From Pyrus communis (Eukaryota; Streptophyta; Magnoliopsida; Rosales; Rosaceae), in assembly GCF_963583255.1 (NCBI RefSeq), contig NC_084815.1, positions 10,835,724 to 10,899,723 of the forward strand: a stretch of DNA of 64,000 nt, in the 5' to 3' direction. Below, piece after piece: positions 1 to 9,297 of this stretch. The translations under genes and the position numbers were made by a program. Position 1 is the stretch's first letter; each line of letters begins with the position of its first letter. The notes below the pieces were generated by a model. The model worked only from the letters and a program-made list of their open reading frames with translations, did no database searches and was not told the origin of the DNA.

Positions 1-177
1 TCTAGGCTAGGTGAGGATAATGTGGGTTAACTTAAACATAAAATGACATGGGATACACGGCAATATGGCTAAGGTGGTGGTCACTACACAACTTCATCTT
101 GAATCTGTGTTATGCAAATCAATAACATGCTTTGAATGAAATGGGCATGAGTTCTAGCATTTGGAACTAAATGATGA

Positions 178-182
178 AACGC
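178..182. repeat. Target-site duplication of element A (AACGC)
   Basis: AACGC directly precedes the left LTR terminus and recurs at 9293-9297 directly after the right terminus. Five bp is the usual Ty3/gypsy spacing. Removing the insert and one copy restores a sequence homologous to 3389-3410 of the related element. Confidence 0.95.
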
Positions 183-1090
183 TGATGCGAGATTTATACG
201 CACACAAATTAAACCCTCTTTTTTGTCAATTTGTAGTATAAGTGTAAGTAGGGATCGTTCTAGACCGGGGATTAGGAGGGATTGTTAATCTCTTGGAAAC
301 TGACTCAAAAACGTAAAAACGCAATATAAAACACTAAATTAGACTCAAAGAATGTAAAACTAAACTTTAAAACTCTAAAACAAACCAAAAACTCAAAATG
401 CTTTTAAAAACACAAACTAAAATGATTTCTAACTAAATTGACATTAAAGTAAAGGGGGATTTAAGTTTATACGAAATTAAATTAAATGAACAAATTAAAA
501 CAGAATGTAAATATGAAATTGATGAAATGGAATGAATGGATGATAGAATAGCTAAGGGGGTCATCTCCACATATGTTACACTTGCATAATAAAAAGATTT
601 CCAATTGCATTTCAATAAATTATGAAACTCATCACCCCGGGTTAATTAGGTCCGCTTAAATTAACCGTCAAGTTTTCCTTAAGTTAATGAATTGGATGGG
701 TTAGCGCAACGCAATTCACAACATTCTCCAAAAGTCCTTTACGTGAACAACACAATAAAGATACAATCAAAGATCATTAAGCATTATGAAAACTATAAGT
801 GTTGACGAGGCATTCGTTACTATGATGAGCATGAAACTCGTGCCAAGAATTCATTTAACGCGATTGTTTATAAGCAACCTCCACTACTTGTGAATATAAG
901 TTCATAACGATTAGGTGAAACTCACTTATATTCTAGCGTCATATTCATGCATGAAAATTAAGCGCGCATTCTTAATAAACATACATAAATAAGTTATCAA
1001 TCAAACGGTTAAACAAATTGAATCAACAACTTATGAAATGCAATTAGAAGTAATCAAATCAAAATGCAAGCATAAACATATATTTCGAAT

Positions 1091-1110
1091 CCCCCCCTAG
1101 CCAAGGGGGG
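1091..1110 (-). other. C6/G6 inverted repeat in LTR U5
   Basis: A C-run, then TAGCCAA, then six G, able to form a hairpin with a 7-nt loop. It is present next to the 46-nt hairpin in all family LTRs, for example 8171-8190 and about 27317-27334, with variable C/G run length. The function is unknown. Confidence 0.6.
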
Positions 1111-1152
1111 TTTAGTTCCTCATGGTACAAAACAAAGAGAATCAAAGAAACA

Positions 1153-1198
1153 CCTAAACATTCCAACAACTCAAACTTGAATTGTATGAACGTTTAGG
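1153..1198 (-). other. 46-nt conserved LTR stem-loop, copy 1
   Basis: On the minus strand the outer arms are CCTAAACGTTC and GAATGTTTAGG, which pair over 11 bp with one G-U. An inner stem (CAATTCA with TGAGTTG) closes a 4-nt loop. A second copy is at 1271-1316. Other copies are listed in the findings. Lying downstream of the TATA box, it would be in LTR RNA. Confidence 0.65.
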
Positions 1199-1536
1199 CC
1201 CTCTTCTCTTCCATGCCACATTCGTACAAAACAAAGAGTATTGAAATTAAACATAGAAATCAAAGAAGCACCTAAACATTCTAACAACTCAAACTTGAAT
1301 TGTATGAACGTTTAGGCATTCTTCTCTTCCTCTTCGTTGTAGCACAAGGTCTAGGGATAGTTTGATGGTGTGAATGGTTTGGGGAGTGGTGGAGGAATGG
1401 AAGAGGAGTTGTGGAGATGGAAGGATGGTGTTTGGATTTGTAGGGGAAGGGGGACTCACGGCAATGAGGGAATGGAAGTGTTTGTGGTGTGTTGTGTATG
1501 AAAATGAGATGTCCATGAATGAATGAATGCAAGGGT

Positions 1537-1544
1537 ATTTATAG
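1537..1544 (-). promoter_or_regulatory. LTR TATA box (TATAAATA)
   Basis: TATAAATA on the minus strand in the same relative place as in every LTR here. Equivalents are 8617-8624 and 17081-17088 (-), 19498-19505 and 27015-27022 (+), 33905-33912 and 40659-40666 (-), 44588-44595, 51482-51489, 55289-55296 and 60893-60900 (+). It is preceded by CTCC or CACC and followed by short CATT repeats. The probable Pol II start is about 30 nt downstream. Confidence 0.75.
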
Positions 1545-1573
1545 GAGTAGTGGAGGGAACATATGGCTATGTC

Positions 1574-1728
1574 ATTTGTAGGTGAAGTAAGTGTGTGAGG
1601 TTGGTGAAGTAAGTGGAGGTTGTAGGTGAAGTAGGTGGATGTTGTAGGTGAAGTAGGTGGATGTTGTAGGTGAAGTGGATGTTGTAGGTGAAGTAGGTGG
1701 ATGTTGTAGGTGAAGTAGGTGGATGATA
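1574..1728 (-). repeat. Minisatellite of about 22 bp in LTR
   Basis: Tandem variants of a unit containing GTAGGTGAAGTAGGTGGATG lie just upstream of the TATA box relative to LTR transcription. The duplicate in the other LTR of A is 8654-8808. Copy number differs among elements. Confidence 0.85.
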
Positions 1729-1850
1729 TGTTAAGTGATAAGTGATAAGTGATATGATATGTGGTTATGATATGATAAGTGGTTAAGTGGTGATGATAAG
1801 TGATAAGTGATTAAGTGATATGATATGTGGTGATGATAAGTGATAAGTGC
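1729..1850 (-). repeat. TGATAAG/TGATATG short tandem repeat tract in LTR
   Basis: Runs of AAGTGATA, GATATG and GGTTATGA variants. The same tract reads CTTATCAC in plus-strand LTRs (18891-19014, 26679-26811, 60521-60735). Length differs between the two LTRs of element C by about 30 bp, so it changes quickly. Confidence 0.8.
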
Positions 1851-2212
1851 ATGTGGGTTAACTAATGAAGGAAATGCATGTGCAATGACAATGTGTTAGA
1901 ATGGATGTGTGTTATGCATGGCATGATTGGGACTAGGAAAGGTTTAAATGTCCTAAAACTAAAGAGAACAAGGTTCCAACACTTTGGCTCCAATTAGGTC
2001 TTCAATTTCGTCCAACACTTTGGCTTCAAGCATAAGCTATCCGTCCTTAGCCCAAAAGTGCTCCAAAAGTCTCCAAAATGCATCTTTTTGCTCCTTTAGC
2101 CCTTTGGACCTACAAACACACGAAAATAGCTTAAAGTACTAAAATAACTAAAGAAACATAACGTAAATGTACGAGAACAAGCCATTTAAGTCGCATAAAT
2201 ATGCTCCTATCA

Positions 2213-2230
2213 AATACCCCCACACTTAGC
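2213..2230 (-). other. Terminal polypurine tract of element A
   Basis: On the minus strand this reads GCTAAGTGTGGGGGTATT and abuts the 3' LTR exactly. It is the expected site of plus-strand priming. The same motif precedes the other 3' LTRs. Confidence 0.85.
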
Positions 2231-2978
2231 TTTTGCTAGTCCTCGAGCAAAACAGAAAAACAAAACAAAAAGAACAAAACACAACCTACACCTTCCAACA
2301 ATCGTATCAGGGACTTCCAATGCACATGACAAGTTAAAAATCATTATTCTCACAGATTTGAGCCATCTTTACACTTAAGTACATTCTTAATCATAGTCAC
2401 CACATACTAGTTCACAATTAAGCATTTAAAACCATGTTTTGAATGTAGTAACATGCCTTAGAGAATTCCCTCAATTTCTTACTAGATGTACTCTCGTTTT
2501 TCACACAGATTTTCTGACTACACACCCTGCACTAGGTATATGTGAGAAGATTGATGTAAACATGTAGATGAACACTCACATATGTTATAATAAGGAAAGC
2601 ATTTTCTGGAGTTAATAAGCATGTTTAGATATGATCTCATGAATGGAATGCTACTACTTAGACGCGAGAACCAGTGACACCATAAGCTCATACCAAGTTC
2701 AAACTCCACAATTGAAATACATAACACTCAATATAGAAGTCAAAGGGTAGTAACGGGGCTAGGGTTTTGGCTAACAATGAAAGGTGAAGGATAAACAAAC
2801 ATTCTTAAAGCAATAGTGAGCAAAGTATTGAATTAGGCACTTAGAATTCCCTTAAGAACGCAGAAGTCAACTTTGAACACCCAAGGGAAAATCACACAAA
2901 ACTTAGGGCCATATTCAACTTTTTGGACCCTTTCTTCAACCATCAACGCTCGTGAGTTCATTCTTACTTATTTTCACT

Positions 2979-3013
<35 letters not shown>

Positions 3014-4719
3014 CTTTTCTTCTTTTTCTTTTGAATCTCAAAACATACATATAAACGTAAGAACAAACTTTTACTCCCCCACACTCATTTTCTTGCATAA
3101 TGTAACTCAAAAGGAATTCATTTAAGTCATGCTCACTAAACTTTAAGAACAAGGGTATAGGAAAGTCCTACTCTAAGCTAGGCAAGGGGTGATGTGGGTA
3201 AACAAGGAATAAAGGCAAAACGAGGCTCAACGGGGTTAAAACTTACAACATATACGAAGTATGGGAAGTAAGGCTATTTGGCTATGGTGGTGGTCACTAC
3301 ACAACTTCTTCTTGAATATGTGTTATGCAAATCAATAACATGCTTTGAATGAAATGGGCATGAGTTCTAGCATTTGGAACTATATGATGAAACGCCTTCT
3401 AAGTAGTAACCAAGCAAAGAATAATGAGATCATGCAACGACTTTAGAAAACAAGAAATCACAGATTATACTCTCCAAAGAACGTTATAGGCTCAAGTCTC
3501 TCAGGGTTGTAGCGTTTGTTTGAGTTCCTTCCTTCAAGCATGTTACAAAAACGAATTTTTTTCTTTTATGATTGCATGTGAAGTCATACATTATAACCAT
3601 AACCAAGCATATACCAAGAGTAAATCAAACTTTTCTCTATGTTTATAACTCTTTCTAACCGTCATGTAATTATAAACCAAATCCTTATCATTGTGTTGGA
3701 AGGTACCCTAAGACACAAACACACAAAAACGACTCTTAAAACAACTCTTTTTGGGTTTTTCAAAACAATTTTTCAAACTTTTATGGGATTTTCGAATTAT
3801 AAAACAAAACACACTAAAACACTCTAAAACAACTTAAAAACACCTTAAAACAGCAAGGAACAACATTTGAAGTTATGGGTGATAAAATCCCACGAATTTA
3901 AATTAACAACATTAGTTACCCCCCCCCACACTTAAATCAAACATTGTCCTCAATGTTTTAAGCATAGATTCACACAAAACATAAGTAAACACACAAAAAG
4001 CAATTTAAACATACTAAACATGGCAGAATGTAATTAACAAAGAGAAGAGTTTAGGGACGCAAATCTGGTTATGGAGTGTAAATTCCATCTTCTCCTTGGT
4101 GATTGTATTGAGGCATGATCTTGGTGATTCCACAGGCTTACTCTTGAACTGGTTTCCGCCCATCATTGATTTTCCTTTGTGCTACTCTTGAACTGGGCAG
4201 CAGGATTCCCTTTAGTGTCTCCCCCGAAGGTCTGAGCTTCCTCCTGCTATCTGTTTCTTTGTTCAATCTTTGCAGGAGTGGTCCCTTTTCTGGAAGTGTA
4301 TCAACCGTTGAAGATGACTACTCGAGAGCAACGCTAGGTAAGCAATCAGGAATAGATTCCAGGCAGTTGGCTCCAGATCGGAAGACTGACTCCAAGTGCC
4401 GGCTGATTGCTTCTTTTACTTTGCCATGCAAGTAAGAACAAGGACAAAGAAAAAGACAGGGAAAGAGCATGATATGAGATACTTTTGCTTTTGACCTTGA
4501 TGATATGAGATACCTTTGCTTTGAAGAAGCGGTGAATGAATCAGCACATGCTTCAATCCGCCGTTTCCTCCTGGGTCATATGTACTCCAGGCATCTGGTA
4601 TCATCTTTGGGGAAGAAGAAAGAATTGAGTATTTTGAAAGGCTTTGCTGGGAGTGCGCCCTCAGAGGTGAGGGAGAGTTGGGCATTTTCTTCAGGTTTGC
4701 CCTGCCATAAAAGACGAAG
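2231..4719 (-). other. Non-coding 3' internal region of element A
   Basis: No credible gene. It holds two more copies of the AAGTGTGGGGG purine motif on the minus strand (about 3074-3086 and 3919-3935), a 34-bp T-run (2982-3013), a hairpin next to the middle purine tract (3939-3958), and from about 4080 to 4719 the transcribed side of the divergent block. The same order of parts is found in elements C, D, F, JK and H. A 175-codon open frame at 4416-4943 recurs in relatives but looks incidental. Confidence 0.7.
3919..3958 (-). other. Hairpin plus internal polypurine module of element A
   Basis: On the minus strand a perfect 8-bp stem, AAACATTG / CAATGTTT with loop AGGA (3939-3958), is followed by GATTTAAGTGT and a G-run. 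The same module is in B (9824-9861), C (23841-23878), D (31389-31433 and 42124-42169), JK (36267-36305), F (49733-49769) and H (58493-58530). It may act as a second plus-strand primer or an RNA structure. Confidence 0.7.
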
Positions 4720-5277
4720 GTCGACATATATGGAGATAATATCAAGTGGTGGTACTTTTTACCCTTGTCGACAAACGTTTTGATCCCGCAAATCCGGTTC
4801 TTTGAAATAGTGGCGCCTCTTCGATCTTTGAATACGCCTCTTCGATTTCTGAGCAGGTGCCCCTTCGATTTCTGAACGACGCCCCTTCGCTTTCTGAACG
4901 ACACGTGGTAGTGCAGATGCGGCTCCTTTTGACAAAGCTGCACGCGTCTTCTGAAAAGCAGAGAAAGCGTCGCCGAACTTTGCGCTTGTCGGCTAAAGAT
5001 GTGTAGATGCGATGATGGCCTCCACGTGTTTTCAGCTTTGTCAGAAATCTTTTGACAAAGTTGAACGCGTTTTCTGAAAAGCCGAGGGAGCGTCGCCTAA
5101 ATTACGCCGGAAAATCCGGCTCTTTGAATCGGTGGACGCGTCGTCTTGGCTTTTTATAGAGCTATCAATCACCCCAACACACACACTCTGAAGATTTCCC
5201 ATTCCTGAAACTCGACTCCGGCCCTTTGTGAAATTTTAACTCCATCCACCCCTTCTCTTTGAACACTTTTGAAAAAA
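4720..5277. promoter_or_regulatory. Divergent promoter-like block of element A
   Basis: The plus-strand side has TTTTTATAGA (5151-5160) about 115 bp before the antisense ORF start. The minus-strand side has CATATATGG (about 4724-4732) facing the other way. Between them lie four imperfect repeats of about 22 bp containing TTCGATTTCTGA-like cores (4806-4905), CACGTG cores and several TTGACAAAG (W-box-like) motifs. This arrangement recurs in C, D, JK, H and I. Promoter activity is inferred only from layout. Confidence 0.5.
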
Positions 5278-5979
5278 ATGGCAAACTCATCGAACCTTAG
5301 CTTAGATTTGAGTCTCAGCAGCGATCCGGTTGCGCCCCGTCAAGGTAATGTATGGCGCCCTTCTTTTTTATCTTCTAACGGTCCTCTTTCAGGTGAAGAC
5401 TCTGTGATGCAGGACGCCACAACAGCTACAATAGTAGCTAAAAACCTCCTCACTCCAAAAGATAGTAGGCTGCTGTCAGGACGGTCCGATGAGTTGGCCG
5501 TTCAAGAGTCCCTCGCACTTAGTGTTCAGTGTGCGAGTTCTGTGTCCAACATGGGCCAACGCCTGCTTGCTCGGTCCCGCCAAGTGGAATCGTTGATGGC
5601 AGAGGTGGAAAGACTTAAGCAAGAGATCCAGCAGCTTAAGTACGAGAATAGAAGTTTGCATGTGCTTGCAAATAACTATTCGTCGGGGATGAAAAGAAAG
5701 CTTGATGAGCTGCAAGAATCTGAGGGTCGAATTCACAGTGACCGTCAAAGGCTTGCGTCTTATCTCCAGAGGCACCTTTTTCCTGGGTCATCCAGCGCTT
5801 GGCCAAGTATTGAGGCCTGGAATGCTCTAGCTCCGATGCCTCCCGCTCCGATGGCTTCTGCTCCGATGCCTCCCGCTTCTATGCCTCCCGCTTCTATGCC
5901 TTCCGCTTCTGCGCCTCCCGCTTCTATGCCTTCCGCTTCTGCGCCTCGTAGTGGGGCTTCACGCAAACAACCTTTGTGA
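5278..5979 (+). CDS. Antisense coiled-coil ORF carried by element A
   Basis: An intact 233-codon ORF on the strand opposite to the element. I start it at the MANSSNL methionine because all five copies share it and the context AAAATGGC is good. An in-frame ATG nine bases upstream is unique to this copy. The N-terminal third is Ser/Leu-rich. Residues about 95-160 look like a coiled coil (ARSRQVESLMAEVERLKQ and on to KRKLDELQESEGR). The last 50 residues are a Met-Pro-Ala-Ser repeat, longer here than in the other copies. No signal peptide, membrane segment or enzyme motif is visible. I do not recognise the family. Antisense ORFs are known in some Tat-lineage Ty3 elements (maize Grande), which is the nearest precedent I can name. 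A TATA-like site lies upstream at 5151. Confidence 0.6.
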   Translation: MANSSNLSLDLSLSSDPVAPRQGNVWRPSFLSSNGPLSGEDSVMQDATTATIVAKNLLTPKDSRLLSGRSDELAVQESLALSVQCASSVSNMGQRLLARSRQVESLMAEVERLKQEIQQLKYENRSLHVLANNYSSGMKRKLDELQESEGRIHSDRQRLASYLQRHLFPGSSSAWPSIEAWNALAPMPPAPMASAPMPPASMPPASMPSASAPPASMPSASAPRSGASRKQPL

Positions 5980-6006
5980 AGCTCCACCTTTCTCCATGTT
6001 TAGTAT

Positions 6007-6056
6007 CTTTCTTTTTTTTTTTTTTTATTTATTTATTTTTTTTTTTTTTTTTTATT
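6007..6056. repeat. T-rich homopolymer tract between gag-like ORF and antisense ORF
   Basis: Two T-runs separated by TTATTTATTTA, which is an A-run in element sense. A poly(A)-like run or AAT microsatellite is at the same boundary in C (21583-21640), D (29346-29383), JK (38309-38351) and I (62354-62391). It may be a relic of a polyadenylated template joined to the antisense cassette. Confidence 0.7.
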
Positions 6057-6069
6057 AACATAAATAAAA

Positions 6070-7155
6070 TCAAACGGCATGGAATTGGTCCTTGAATGGA
6101 AGGTGATACTTGAAGTGAACCGGCAATGGTTTGAATTCTAGTGTAGGTGCCTGATTCATAAAAAACAGCAAGTTAGTATAAAATGTAAAGGAATTTGAAA
6201 AAAACTTACTTGTTTTGTCCGACAAGAACTCAATGACAAACACCACTCCTTTGAAAGTTTCAGGGATATTGGACTTGGCCAGATTGCAAGTGATGGTTAT
6301 GACTTGTCCAATGTCATCAAATTTAACTTCTTTGGATTTTGTGGTTTCAAGAACGTCCTCTTTGATGAATTCATGACATTCCCTACTTGTCACCTTTGAA
6401 AGGGCTTCCAAGATGTCTTTTTCACCTTCTTCTTCCTTGGAAGTCATGAATCTGCAAGGAATAGGGATACTTGTTGGAACGGGGTTAAAAATAATGAAAT
6501 TTGGAACAACCATACCTGTATTAGATGGCATAGGAGCAATAGGTGCCTCCGGTAAAGGTGTTTCCACCCTTTCCGTGGGTTGGGTGTATTCCTCTTCCTT
6601 GTGATTTGATTTTGATGGTTGAGGGTCCGTTCCAACCTCCTTGTCACTTCTCAACATGATAGCATTGGTGTTTTCAAATTCTCCCTTCTGATTTGCAATG
6701 GTTGAACTAGGGAGTTCGCCTTGGTCTCGAAACTGTCCTACGAACTCCGCGATCTGCCCAATTTGCTTATCCAAGTGGTCCAACCTTTGTGGTGGCTGCA
6801 TAGGCGTTGAATAGAACTCCTCATATGGCTGCCAATATCCTTCTTGTTGAGCCTCATTGTCTTGATTTTGTGAGCCCTGCACCAAACAAATTAATTCATT
6901 AAGCTTTTGATTATAATCTATTGACGAACTTGAGTTTGGTTGGGCATATTGAATATGAGGTTGTGGTGGCTGCCAATATCCTCCTTGTTGAGCATTTTGA
7001 GGTTCCCACCACATAGAGTTTGAATGATCACTCCAATCCGAATTGTAAGTATTGGAAAACACGTTATTCCTTGATTGAAGATTAAATATATCAACTCTTT
7101 GCATTTGGGACCTTTCCATGAGTTGTGACAAAAGAGAAGCATTATCAAGTGCCAT
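6070..7155 (-). CDS. Gag-linker-derived ORF of element A with inserted non-Athila segment
   Basis: 361 codons from the MALDNASLL start shared with D and JK. An in-frame upstream ATG at 7173 is not shared. The middle matches element B's ORF just after its zinc knuckle (SNTYN..W, then [14 protein letters not shown] and AIMLRS), and the end matches the segment before B's RT (APTLEFKPLP). Capsid, zinc knuckle, protease, RT and integrase are absent. Between the two Athila-like parts lies a stretch with no counterpart in B (around DDIGQVITITCNLAKSNIPE), followed by an intron-like segment at 6151-6209. Product role is unknown; it may be a gag-like relic. Confidence 0.6.
   Translation of the reverse strand: MALDNASLLSQLMERSQMQRVDIFNLQSRNNVFSNTYNSDWSDHSNSMWWEPQNAQQGGYWQPPQPHIQYAQPNSSSSIDYNQKLNELICLVQGSQNQDNEAQQEGYWQPYEEFYSTPMQPPQRLDHLDKQIGQIAEFVGQFRDQGELPSSTIANQKGEFENTNAIMLRSDKEVGTDPQPSKSNHKEEEYTQPTERVETPLPEAPIAPMPSNTGMVVPNFIIFNPVPTSIPIPCRFMTSKEEEGEKDILEALSKVTSRECHEFIKEDVLETTKSKEVKFDDIGQVITITCNLAKSNIPETFKGVVFVIEFLSDKTSKFFSNSFTFYTNLLFFMNQAPTLEFKPLPVHFKYHLPFKDQFHAV
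6151..6209 (-). other. Intron-like segment in the gag-like ORF of A
   Basis: On the minus strand it begins GTAAGT, contains the perfect branch-site motif TACTAAC, is T-rich and ends GAATCAG, 59 nt in all. Reading through keeps the frame that matches Athila downstream, so it need not be spliced today. It is short for a plant intron. Equivalent: 29189-29250 in D. Confidence 0.5.
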
Positions 7156-7238
7156 CTTGTTCTTAACAAACAAAAAAAAAAACTAAATCTAAAAGACAAT
7201 ACAGAAACAAACAATCCAAGGGATTAGCAAATTTTCTA

Positions 7239-7257
7239 ATCCCCGGCAACGGCGCCA
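7239..7257 (-). other. Primer-binding site, tRNA-Asp (element A)
   Basis: The plus strand here reads ATCCCCGGCAACGGCGCCA, which is the 3' end of plant tRNA-Asp(GUC) including CCA. It starts five bases inside the 5' LTR and so primes minus-strand synthesis of this minus-oriented element. Confidence 0.9.
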
Positions 7258-7262
7258 AAATT

Positions 7263-9292
7263 TGATGCGAGATTTATACGCACACAAATTAAACCCTCTT
7301 TTTTGTCAATTTGTAGTATAAGTGTAAGTAGGGATCGTTCTAGACCGGGGATTAGGAGGGATTGTTAATCTCTTGGAAACTGACTCAAAAACGTAAAAAC
7401 GCAATATAAAACACTAAATTAGACTCAAAGAATGTAAAACTAAACTTTAAAACTCTAAAACAAACCAAAAACTCAAAATGCTTTTAAAAACACAAACTAA
7501 AATGATTTCTAACTAAATTGACATTAAAGTAAAGGGGGATTTAAGTTTATACGAAATTAAATTAAATGAACAAATTAAAACAGAATGTAAATATGAAATT
7601 GATGAAATGGAATGAATGGATGATAGAATAGCTAAGGGGGTCATCTCCACATATGTTACACTTGCATAATAAAAAGATTTCCAATTGCATTTCAATAAAT
7701 TATGAAACTCATCACCCCGGGTTAATTAGGTCCGCTTAAATTAACCGTCAAGTTTTCCTTAAGTTAATGAATTGGTTGGGTTAGCGCAACGCAATTCACA
7801 ACATTCTCCAAAAGTCCTTTACGTGAACAACACAATAAAGATACAATCAAAGATCATTAAGCATTATGAAAACTATAAGTGTTGACGAGGCATTCGTTAC
7901 TATGATGAGCATGAAACTCGTGCCAAGAATTCATTTAACGCGATTGTTTATAAGCAACCTCCACTACTTGTGAATATAAGTTCATAACGATTAGGTGAAA
8001 CTCACTTATATTCTAGCGTCATATTCATGCATGAAAATTAAGCGCGCATTCTTAATAAACATACATAAATAAGTTATCAATCAAACGGTTAAACAAATTG
8101 AATCAACAACTTATGAAATGCAATTAGAAGTAATCAAATCAAAATGCAAACATAAACATATATTTCGAATCCCCCCCTAGCCAAGGGGGGTTTAGTTCCT
8201 CATGGTACAAAACAAAGAGAATCAAAGAAACACCTAAACATTCCAACAACTCAAACTTGAATTGTATGAACGTTTAGGCCCTCTTCTCTTCCATGCCACA
8301 TTCGTACAAAACAAAGAGTATTGAAATTAAACATAGAAATCAAAGAAGCACCTAAACATTCTAACAACTCAAACTTGAATTGTATGAACGTTTAGGCATT
8401 CTTCTCTTCCTCTTCGTTGTAGCACAAGGTCTAGGGATAGTTTGATGGTGTGAATGGTTTGGGGAGTGGTGGAGGAATGGAAGAGGAGTTGTGGAGATGG
8501 AAGGATGGTGTTTGGATTTGTAGGGGAAAGGGGACTCACGGCAATGAGGGAATGGAAGTGTTTGTGGTGTGTTGTGTATGAAAATGAGATGTCCATGAAT
8601 GAATGAATGCAAGGGTATTTATAGGAGTAGTGGAGGGAACATATGGCTATGTCATTTGTAGGTGAAGTAAGTGTGTGAGGTTGGTGAAGTAAGTGGAGGT
8701 TGTAGGTGAAGTAGGTGGATGTTGTAGGTGAAGTAGGTGGATGTTGTAGGTGAAGTGGATGTTGTAGGTGAAGTAGGTGGATGTTGTAGGTGAAGTAGGT
8801 GGATGATATGTTAAGTGATAAGTGATAAGTGATATGATATGTGGTTATGATATGATAAGTGGTTAAGTGGTGATGATAAGTGATAAGTGATTAAGTGATA
8901 TGATATGTGGTGATGATAAGTGATAAGTGCATGTGGGTTAACTAATGAAGGAAATGCATGTGCAATGACAATGTGTTAGAATGGATGTGTGTTATGCATG
9001 GCATGATTGGGACTAGGAAAGGTTTAAATGTCCTAAAACTAAAGAGAACAAGGTTCCAACACTTTGGCTCCAATTAGGTCTTCAATTTCGTCCAACACTT
9101 TGGCTTCAAGCATAAGCTATCCGTCCTTAGCCCAAAAGTGCTCCAAAAGTCTCCAAAATGCATCTTTTTGCTCCTTTAGCCCTTTGGACCTACAAACACA
9201 CGAAAATAGCTTAAAGTACTAAAATAACTAAAGAAACATAACGTAAATGTACGAGAACAAGCCATTTAAGTCGCATAAATATGCTCCTATCA
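7263..9292 (-). repeat. 5' LTR of element A
   Basis: 2,030 bp, nearly identical to 183-2212. TATA box at 8617-8624; stem-loops at 8233-8278 and 8351-8396; minisatellite at 8654-8808. PBS lies on its left and the AACGC duplication on its right. Confidence 0.95.
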
Positions 9293-9297
9293 AACGC

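Larger units (their letters stand above)
183..2212 (-). repeat. 3' LTR of element A
   Basis: 2,030 bp, TGATGCGAG at the left edge and CTCCTATCA at the right edge, so TG...CA when read on the minus strand. A purine tract lies immediately outside on the right. It carries a TATA box at 1537-1544, two copies of a 46-nt imperfect inverted repeat (1153-1198 and 1271-1316), a C6/G6 inverted repeat (1091-1110) and two tandem-repeat tracts (1574-1850). About 1.35 kb lies between the TATA box and the LTR 3' end, so R plus U5 is unusually long. Confidence 0.95.
183..9292 (-). mobile_element. Non-autonomous Athila-derived element A (complete)
   Basis: A complete 9,110-bp element with two 2,030-bp LTRs (183-2212 and 7263-9292), PBS at 7239-7257, terminal purine tract at 2213-2230 and a perfect 5-bp target duplication AACGC (178-182 and 9293-9297). 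I saw only three substitutions between the LTRs (near 696/7776, 1070/8150 and 1449/8529), so the insertion is recent. The interior has a gag-linker-like ORF in sense (6070-7155), an antisense ORF (5278-5979), a divergent promoter-like block and a long non-coding 3' region. There is no capsid domain, protease, RT or integrase, so it must be mobilised in trans if at all. It interrupts element B. Confidence 0.95.

Noticed and set aside
433..615. 60-codon minus-strand frame repeated at 7513 and, in variant form, at 52402
   Set aside because: It lies within LTR U5, is AT-rich, and has no support beyond LTR duplication.
1281..1532. 83-codon open frame in the LTR (also near 8361, 27026, 44599, 55392)
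   Set aside because: It lies right after the TATA box, starts at TTG or at different ATGs in different copies, and its length and frame vary. His/Pro/Ser-rich composition follows from CATT and CAC repeats. More likely leader RNA.
7239..7257. tRNA-like sequence (tRNA-Asp 3' end)
   Set aside because: Only the last 19 nt of the tRNA are present and they lie five bases from an LTR, so these are primer-binding sites and not tRNA genes.
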